From NCBI GenBank assembly GCA_031308135.1, contig JAHLJT010009436.1, positions 216,128,786 through 216,192,785 on the forward strand: a stretch of DNA of 64,000 bases. The letters are read 5' to 3'. This document shows, in pieces, positions 56,986 through 64,000 of the stretch; position 1 is the first letter of the stretch, and each line of letters opens with the position of its first letter. A program made the position numbers and the translations under genes. A model generated the notes under the pieces. That model did not search any database and was not told the origin of the DNA. It saw only the letters and a list, made by a program, of their open reading frames with translations. This DNA is from Acheta domesticus (lineage: Eukaryota; Arthropoda; Insecta; Orthoptera; Gryllidae).

Positions 56986-57760
56986 ATTTCGCCCCGGCCT
57001 ACCTTCGCCGTTTACCCTCCATACATCGTCCACGTGGGCCTTCGTCTCCACGTGTCTTCGGCGCCGATGTTCGCCTCCGCTCTGGTGGCAACGCTACATC
57101 ACCGGAGCCGATATTCCCTAGGCCTGGGCCCCGCCCCTTCTCCGTTGTAGGCCGCTCCCCTCCCCCTCCCGCTTCCCCGCCCCCGCGAGTGTCACATCGC
57201 CGCCGCCGCAGCCCCGGAGGCGTGTTTACGAGCCCCAGCGACGGCGGCGGAGGCGGCGGCGGCGAGCGGACATCGGCGTTTCCAAGCACGCTTCCTCACT
57301 TCGTTACCCAGGGCTCAGAGGCGTCGCCGCCACCGCCGCGTCCTCCCAGCTGTTTTACGGCGCCGTGAATCCCGAGCCCGCAAATTTCCCTCCGCGGCCA
57401 CCGTCTCGCGCCTCCACCCACGACGACTCTACCCTCCCCTCCCCTCCTTCCTGCGCAACCTCTTTGACCTCCCATCGTGACCTCCCGAGCGCTCTCCTTC
57501 ACGGCTCCCTCCGGGCAGAGGCCGGTACTACTTACGCAGAGGCCGTTGCTCCGACTTTTCGATTATGAGTTTATTGAACGTAATGGGGAGCGCGCCCTGT
57601 CGCGAGGACCTCGCCCGGGTTTACGCCGGCCTCCGCGGGAATTGAGGTGTCGCTGGGACGCGTCGGCGAGGGGACGGGGGTGGAGGCGGAGGAGGAGGAA
57701 TGACGGGGTGGCCGTGTCGAAGCGTCTGCGGTCGATATGAATTTAGAGAGCGCTCGCTCA
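56985..57760. other. CpG island
   Basis: CpG-dense over about 750 bp, with GGCGGCGGAGGCGGCGGCGG at 57241-57263 and CGCCACCGCCGCG near 57327. C-rich on plus to about 57480, then balanced. No coding frame is supported. Confidence 0.55.
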
Positions 57761-58079
57761 TAAACTCATGACCCCTATAAACAAAGTAGCTCTCCCTCTG
57801 GTGAGCCCTCATTTTGGGGGAGCAGTTCCACGGCGACGGAAGTGATCTTCAAGCACTTCGTTTTAAAGCCATCTGCCGCCTGGTAAGGCTCGTAAGTTAC
57901 CGTACACTGGTTCAAACTTTACATTTTTCTTCATACAATTTTTGCTCAAAATATTGACAATAAATTTCATTTTTTTTGCTACTTAGACTTCGAAGAAATA
58001 ATGTTTACAGAAACGTCGGTCGCATAACGCAACATATTCAGGAGCAAGTATCAACGTTTTAGCACTAGGAAACGAATTT

Positions 58080-58920
58080 CGGAACACACACCCGTCCAGT
58101 CAAGCACTCGCTCCGCGAAACCCGTCCGCCTTCCTGAGCACCGAGAATCCGCGACGTATCAACCAAACTATGAAACGCGAGAGAATTCTACGCGTGTCTC
58201 CGAAAATGAGGTTTCCGCCTCGGCGCAGTTGCTCGGCGCGCGGCGCGGAGCGGCGTCGGGAGACGAGCAGACGGCGCGCATCCCTCTGCCCGGCCGGCCG
58301 GCCGCCCGCCCGCCTCCCTTCCTTCCTTCTTCCTTCCGTCGAGCGAAACGACGACCGCGGCAGCGGCAGCGGCGGTGACGGCGGGTGGGGAGACGGGGGT
58401 AGCGGGAGGGAAACGACGTATCGACCCCGAGAATCGATCTCGGGCGAGGAATCGAGGGCGGGCGCGGGCGGCGCCGGACTGATGAGGCCCTGCCGGGCCC
58501 GGCGGAAGGGTCAGTTTGCCGGGCAAGTAAGCCATCCGCAGGCGGCGAGCGCTCCGCTCCGCGCCGTCCGACCCGCCGCGTCCCCGCCGCCCGCCGCCGC
58601 CGCGGCGCCCCGCTCCTCATTGCCGTCGCCCGCGCGGCCCGTCCCCGCCGCGCCGCCCCCGAAGGGCGTTTTCGGCCAATATGAGCGCCGCCCCCGGCCG
58701 GCAGGGGTGCCCGTGCCCCGCAGGCGATCCAGCCCCCCTTAACCGCCCCCAAGCTCCCGAAGGCGGAAGGGTTTATAAACTGCGCGGCGGAGGAGAGCGC
58801 GCTGGCCGCCGTCTGGAGCACGCGAGGGCCGGGCCTCCTCGCGCGGGAAGAGTCCATGCGGGAAGTGCGGACAGCCTGGTCGGGGTTTACGGCGGCGCTC
58901 GAAGGAAAGGGCGGGACGGG
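58080..58920. other. CpG island, largest in the window
   Basis: About 800 bp of very CpG-dense sequence, including GGCCGGCCGGCCGCCCG near 58291 and CGCCGCCGCGGCGCC near 58600. The 229-codon minus and 190-codon plus frames overlap completely and are Arg/Ala/Pro-rich, as random GC-rich DNA would be. No TATA box or splice-supported frame. Confidence 0.55.
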
Positions 58921-58924
58921 CAGA

Positions 58925-59130
58925 TGACGGGGAGGAGCGGGGCGGAGTGTGGTTGGGCGAGGTACGACAGGGCGGGGCGGGACGGGACGGGACGGGGCGG
59001 GGCGGGAAGGGGGGGCGGGGCGGGACGAGACGGGGCGGGGCGGGACGGGGCGGGGCGGGAAGGGGGGGCGGGGCGGGGCGGGGCGGGGTGGAGCGGGGCG
59101 AGGCGAGGTGAGAGGAGGCGAGGCGAGGCA
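58925..59130. repeat. Pentamer minisatellite GGGGCGGGAC
   Basis: About 200 bp of GGGGC, GGGAC, GGGAA and GGCGA pentamers on the plus strand. Frames read Gly-Arg-Asp-Gly-Ala and, on minus, Pro-Arg-Pro-Ala. It is the reverse-complement orientation of the arrays at 29.6 and 36.4 kb and is prone to G-quadruplex formation. Confidence 0.85.
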
Positions 59131-60160
59131 GGCGAGCGACAGGACTCAAGGGGAAAGGATGGGCGGGGAGAAAGATGTGCCCGTCACAAGACAAGAAAAG
59201 TTGGAGCTGGAACACCATACCTTTTTTGTTTTGTGTGTGTGTGTCAGGGAGAGAGAGAGAGAGAGTGACAACTTCTAAGAACTAACATCGTAGACGTAAC
59301 TAGGTGCATCATTTCTGAGAAAATGACTCCGAGGTATCAGGGGGATACGGGAATAGAAATGGCCTGAAAAGAAGGAAGCGGTAGAAAGCCGTCTGTAAGA
59401 AAAAAAAAGCAGAAGAATGAGAAAAGAAGTAAAGGAAACGATACGCGTCCTCCCGCAAAGGCGTTCCTTCATTTGAAGCAGAATTTCTGCTCCTTTCAAC
59501 AACACAGCAGAGGTGAGAAAGCGAAGGGCCGCAGTTTCACACTGGGGAGAAGAAAAAGCAGCGGGGGCGGAAAAAAAAGGACGCAAAAGAGAACGAGCTC
59601 CGCTCGAACACACCCGAGGTACGTCAATATCCACGAAAGAGCCCAAACAGCTGAAGAGCGGCGCACGCGGAGGGTAGACGGGCGCGAAACAAACGCACAG
59701 CGCTTCATGTCGTAGGCGTCGCCGTCGCCAACCGCCGCGGGAATATTTCGCAATCGCGCATGCGCAGGAGAGCCGACAAGCTTGCTGAGCTACCAACGTA
59801 AACCGTCGCCGCTTCTCCCCTCCCCTACCGGCCTCTAGCACTGTCGGTTGTGCGGGGACCGAGAACGATATCCGAGCGTATTCTATTCCTCCGTGCCCCT
59901 CTCCACCCGCGAGAAAAAAAGCATTGAGTTTTAATCTTCTTTATACTATTTTTATCTTCCCTCTCTCTCCCTCGCCAGCGTCCTTTCTCGCTCGCGCATC
60001 TTCCGCACACACCCGGTCGTCCGACAACACATTTCCACACACACACACACATACGAGTACATTTTACACACATACACAGCCGTGTGGCGGTTAATTCATT
60101 CAGCGTTCTCGACCCAGCGCCTTTCAAAGGTGCCGAGAGATTGCGGGAAGGGGCAAAGCG
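59131..60160. other. Mixed stretch with microsatellites
   Basis: Contains (GT) near 59236-59245, (GA) near 59250-59264 and a CACACACACACAC run at about 60035-60049. The plus strand is purine-rich at 59390-59620. No supported gene. Confidence 0.5.
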
Positions 60161-61340
60161 GGTGGGGTAGGATGGGGGTGAGGGTTCCGAGCACCCAGAA
60201 TGGCGGGGTGCCGGCACTGGCGCCGCCGAAATAAAACATAAAGAAAGGAAAGAAAAATGTATAAAAAAAGGGAGGGGCAGGGCACGGGGTGGAAAGGCTA
60301 GAATAAGCGCGAGGGTGCGTTCCTTTGTGGTCCTGCGTGGGGGAGGGGGAGGGGCGCGTTGTCACCTCCCGTCTTCCGGAGTGGCCGCGCGAACCGCCTC
60401 GTCGCCACCCCCGCCGCGACGTACCCCCCCCCCCCCGCCACCGCTTTCGCTCCCGTCGCGGTCGTCGTCCTCGCCCTCCCCCGCCCTCCTCCTCTTCCTC
60501 CTCCCGGGCGGCGTCTAAAGACGCGGGGGCTGAAAGGAAAGCTCCGGGACCGCGTCGCCGGTCAGGAAGTGCAAGCCGGAGGGGACTTGGCCACCCTCTT
60601 CGACGCGACGCGACGCCGCCGTCCTGCTCCCCCGGCCCCCGCCCACGCCTCTTCGGGATCACGACACCTCGAGGGCCGCAGCCGCGCCTCCGTCATTGAT
60701 CGCTTCGGGGCGCCTCCCCGCCCCCCCCCCGCCGTCCTTGAATCCAGTGTCTCCACCACTGCAGTTACCTCTCCTCCCCACATCGCCGACTGCGGGGGTC
60801 GCTGCGACCAACTCCTCGCATTCGGCACGTCCACGTATTCTGCCGTCGGCAATGCGTCAGCGGAACGCGACAACGCCAACGCGCCATCCGTCGTCGACTG
60901 TGCCTTTTCCGCCGCCATATGGCCACAAATGATTGCTTTCGCCCGGATTGATGCAACTCACTCCTTGCTTGCCATTCCTCGCTAATAACCGCCTCCAACC
61001 CCGCCGCTTACGTTCCCTTTACTGTCCAAGCTATCATAATAGTATGATCACAAATATGGCTCCTATATGGGAGCACTGAATCAATGACAACTCTACTATT
61101 CCCTCCTTCAGCTTTCCCTGATCTGATAGTGCTTTTACCCTCATCACATCTGCCATCTCATTCCATCCATCTCCTCACCGGAATCGTCTTCGGCCGCCTC
61201 CCATTCCGCCCCCCCCCGCCTCCGCCCTCAACCCCTGCGCTGCCACCGTCAACTCCGCCCCGCCGCCCACGCCGCCTCTCACGGAGTCGCCTGCCTGCTC
61301 GCGCTTCCGAACGGGTCAAGCCTGAACGCTTCCCAATGCT
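60160..61340. other. CpG-rich region with poly-C tracts
   Basis: CpG- and C-rich DNA with C runs at about 60426-60437, 60720-60730 and 61210-61217. It is interrupted by a mixed segment at 60880-61080. Overlapping frames on both strands; none has a domain. Confidence 0.5.
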
Positions 61341-61479
61341 GATTCGAGTACGGAATCTGAATTCCTGATTGGTCGTCCGCCTCCGCGGAGATATTCCGAG
61401 GGAAATTTCCATCCGAGGGAATTCGCAAACCTGAACGGTTTCTTAAAGCGACGCGCGGGAAAAAAAATGAGCGGCCGAG

Positions 61480-62150
61480 GAAGCGTTGAAGCGAACAAGG
61501 GAGCGGGGCCAAGTCAGCGGGGTAGGTGAGGGGTGAAGTGTAGGAGAAGATGAGGGGAAGAGAGGGCATTGGAAGGTGGGGACGGTAAAGTTCTGGAGGA
61601 GAGAAACGGAGGAGGGAGAGTTGGCTAGTAGCGAAACAGGGAAAGTGGAGGAGAGAAGAGTGATTTCTGTGTCGGCAAGTATGGTGAAACGCATGTTGGG
61701 TTGGTTTGGTGTGACAGAGAGGAGAGGGAAGGAGTTTACTCGTGGTTATCAGGAAGATAATGCGAGGCAGAACGGCATGAGGTTCAAGGAGAAGGCATGG
61801 CACGCTGGTGTAGTTGAAACGTCATCGTAGGCTATGTCAAATATACATCTAGGTTGGTGTGGCGGGGAAGTTATAGCAGGACTGCAGAGGAAAACCTTGC
61901 TGGAAAAAGGAGGTGGTGAGGATGTGGCTCATTCAAGGTGTTTGAGTGACGGAGACGGTGGAGGAAGAAGCAAGCTGAATGTGGTGAAAAAGGAGCGGCG
62001 GGGAGGATGTAAGAGAGTGAAGTGGTGAACAGGGAGTGATGGAGGTGAAACGGCGGGATGTGGCGGGAAAGTTGACCAGAGGAGATGGGAGGAAGGGGTT
62101 GGGCGGGGATATGTAGCGGGGACGGTGTGGTGGGGCGAGAGGTGGGCCCG
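61480..62150. other. Purine-rich (plus strand) block
   Basis: About 650 bp in which the plus strand is rich in G and A, with degenerate GGAGGGAGAG, GGTGAGG and GAGAGGAGAGGG phrases. The complementary frames are Ser/Pro/Leu/His-rich chance ORFs. It looks like a decayed, strand-asymmetric low-complexity expansion. Confidence 0.5.
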
Positions 62151-62159
62151 TACAAACCC

Positions 62160-62340
62160 CGAGGTGCGGGCCAGTTGTCCGGGAAAACACCACCGTTACG
62201 CACTCATGAGCAAAGCGAAGTGTTCCATCGTTTTAATACGGAATTCCACCCAAAGATTTGATACGGACTCTTACGAAGACCTCTATGTTCTGCATCGCGA
62301 CACAGCGCTTCCAAATGTAAAGTGTTCTTAAACGGTCAAC
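62160..62340. other. Short mixed-composition segment
   Basis: Balanced composition with a plus frame reaching 62331. Neither coding nor regulatory identity can be shown. Confidence 0.3.
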
Positions 62341-63500
62341 AGGCTTGAATAGGGCCTATTTATCCCGACATTCATTTCGAAAGTACGAAGCTACGGAAGG
62401 AAAACGAGTTCACGACATATCAGGTCTACTGCTTCAAACCTTAGAAAGAGCAGCTTCAAATACACATTCATTCTCGTAGTTGCAAGACTACTAAATGATG
62501 GATAAATAACCCCATAAACAAATAATGGGCACCTAACATTATATTCCTAGCACATTCATAACTTTAGGAATACATTTCTTATTATTTTATTTATTGCTAG
62601 TATTATGATATTTCTATTTTTATGAAACATAAATTTCCAACATATGCTTTCAATGTTAGTAGATTTTTTAAAATTTTCTTATATTATTGTTTCTTCAAGT
62701 AATATCCTAGTTGATGTTGAAAGCACTGCTTTTTGCAAACAAACACAACAATCCTCTATTTTAATATACACTTTTTGAATCCAGAAACATTTATTTACAA
62801 GTATGTTGTGTGACTGTCTACACTAGAAAGCTCAAAATACGGCAATGCTCCAGCCTTTTCATTCTATACACATTCACAAAGAGCATTTTTACGAGTTTCA
62901 ACAGGTATTTTACTCAGTATATCGCGATACGACTAGTCACGCTGTCAACGCCGCATTGTATCTGAATTTATTTACGAGGGCAACGCGAACAGTGGAGGCC
63001 GTGTTGGATCCATTTGTATCGAGCTGGCTATCCCACTGATGACAACAAGTGGAGATCAATAACGACTCATGAACAGTGGCTAACCCATGGCCTCATCTTT
63101 CACGATTTGGCCGATTGCATTGCACAGCGCATGAGGTTACCTCGAATACGAACCACGTTCTTTCAGAGAGAGTGAAAGAATAAAAGAACCCTCAACCATG
63201 CGCGATTTTTTTCAGGTGCTTCGAATTGGGGTCACTCGAAATGGCAGTAGATTCACAAAGAGCTTTTGTGAAGAACCCCCATTCAACACGTACGAAGTGT
63301 GCCATTTTCGGGAGCAAAAAAATGCGAATCCTGATATTGAATCAATGAACCAAAAAGTGACGGATGGGTTGATTGAAAAATCACCTCTAACTGAGAAAAA
63401 GTTAAACCTCTACAAGTACAAAATGCCTATGCCGAAATACGGAGGTTTTGTAATGTAAACATAACGTAAAAAAACATTACCTCAGGTAAATATCTAATAT
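62341..63500. other. AT-rich to mixed stretch, no gene seen
   Basis: AT-rich to 62840, then mixed. The 64-codon frame at 62845-63039 and 86-codon frame at 63198-63458 match no family I recognise. Confidence 0.45.
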
Positions 63501-64000
63501 AACTTTCAGTTAATATATCCGTTACAGTTTATGAATTCGCATGGAGAAATTCCAGGAACATTTGTTATTTTTTAACAATACGTGAGACGTTAATTGAAGT
63601 GAATGCAAGTTATGTTGAACGATATAGAGAAACACTTCGCAATCAGCGAGTAAACTTTTCATGCACGCGTGGGCTCGCTGAAAGAGCTCTCGAAAACGCC
63701 TATTCACATCCGGCAGCGAGCTTAAATTTTCGAATCAATACATAAAAGGCTCGCTCTCGTGTACAAACACGCGGGTGCGGCCCTTCTGCAATGCAGGTGG
63801 GGCTGGAGCACGCACGGGCCCCCTCCACGGAACATTCATATGGCGAATAAATCTGATGGAGGGTAGCCTGGAAACGAGTAAGAGCCGCCACTAAACCGGA
63901 AACCGAACAAAAATCAGTTGGTCCAATTGAAATGCTCGATAAATAAAACAAGAAGAGAGTCGGAAAAGACTACCGGTGGGAGGGGAAGGGGGAGGGGAAG
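63501..64000. other. Mixed stretch to the window edge
   Basis: Mixed composition, ending in a G-rich GGGAGGGGAAGGGGGAGGGG run that enters the next low-complexity block. No gene is seen. Confidence 0.45.

Noticed and set aside
63198..63458. 86-codon ORF ending in KYGGFVM, reminiscent of an opioid-peptide YGGF core
   Set aside because: There is no signal peptide, no dibasic-flanked repeat structure and no amidation signal, and the frame is in AT-rich DNA. A four-residue match is expected by chance.

Overview
This 64 kb window looks like non-coding DNA from a large arthropod genome, most likely an insect. I could not identify any intact protein-coding gene. The longest open frames (up to 452 codons) lie in tandem repeats or in GC-rich low-complexity blocks that are open in several frames at once, so I do not call them genes. 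The eukaryotic and arthropod assignment rests on tRNA-derived SINEs with polymerase III A and B boxes, hAT-type DNA transposons with 8-bp target-site duplications, a TA-flanked MITE, and a short dead fragment resembling the C-terminal part of an arthropod non-LTR retrotransposon. No species can be named from the sequence.

The base composition is strongly two-state. AT-rich stretches of 0.5-2 kb alternate with sharply bounded, CpG-dense blocks of 0.2-1 kb. These blocks lie near 1.2-2.4, 4.6-5.3, 11.7-12.1, 13.6-13.9, 20.3-20.7, 24.1-25.4, 27.1-27.5, 35.1-36.8, 38.1-38.4, 41.2-41.7, 45.1-45.5, 48.0-48.4, 49.35-49.55, 51.2-51.4, 52.9-53.3, 55.3-55.8, 57.0-57.7, 58.1-59.1 and 60.2-61.3 kb. Many contain micro- or minisatellites or have strong strand asymmetry (long C-rich/G-poor or purine-rich runs). 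The last 12 kb is the densest in CpG.

The best-supported features are mobile elements. (1) A 1,870-bp non-autonomous hAT element at 17132-19001 has a perfect 8-bp target duplication and carries a nested 159-bp MITE and a 197-bp fold-back. (2) Two copies of one small hAT MITE family lie in opposite orientations at 26770-27014 and 49040-49273, each with a 7/8-matching target duplication. (3) A hAT-like element at 38370-39057 is built of ACATCGATGT palindromes and a 28-bp tandem repeat. (4) A 561-bp inverted-repeat element lies at 22048-22608. (5) tRNA-derived SINEs lie at about 326-470, 27490-28024 and, on the minus strand, 50432-50526. (6) A LINE remnant lies at 8281-8403 on the minus strand. 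Satellites include a strictly in-register 22-copy, 49-bp minisatellite at 13956-15026 and a 24-bp AT-rich minisatellite at about 43820-44300.

A few mixed-composition stretches are neither repeat-like nor AT-simple and could be regulatory. They are about 5330-5560, 28560-28760 (POU octamer over a palindrome), 37360-38060, and a cluster of three CRE-type sites at 52832-52909 beside a CpG island with a TATA box at 53347. One 147-bp open segment bounded by splice-site dinucleotides on the minus strand (2717-2863) is a weak exon candidate. I found no new multi-gene biological system. The interest lies in repeat and transposon structure and in the repeated seeding of the same GC-rich pentamer expansion.
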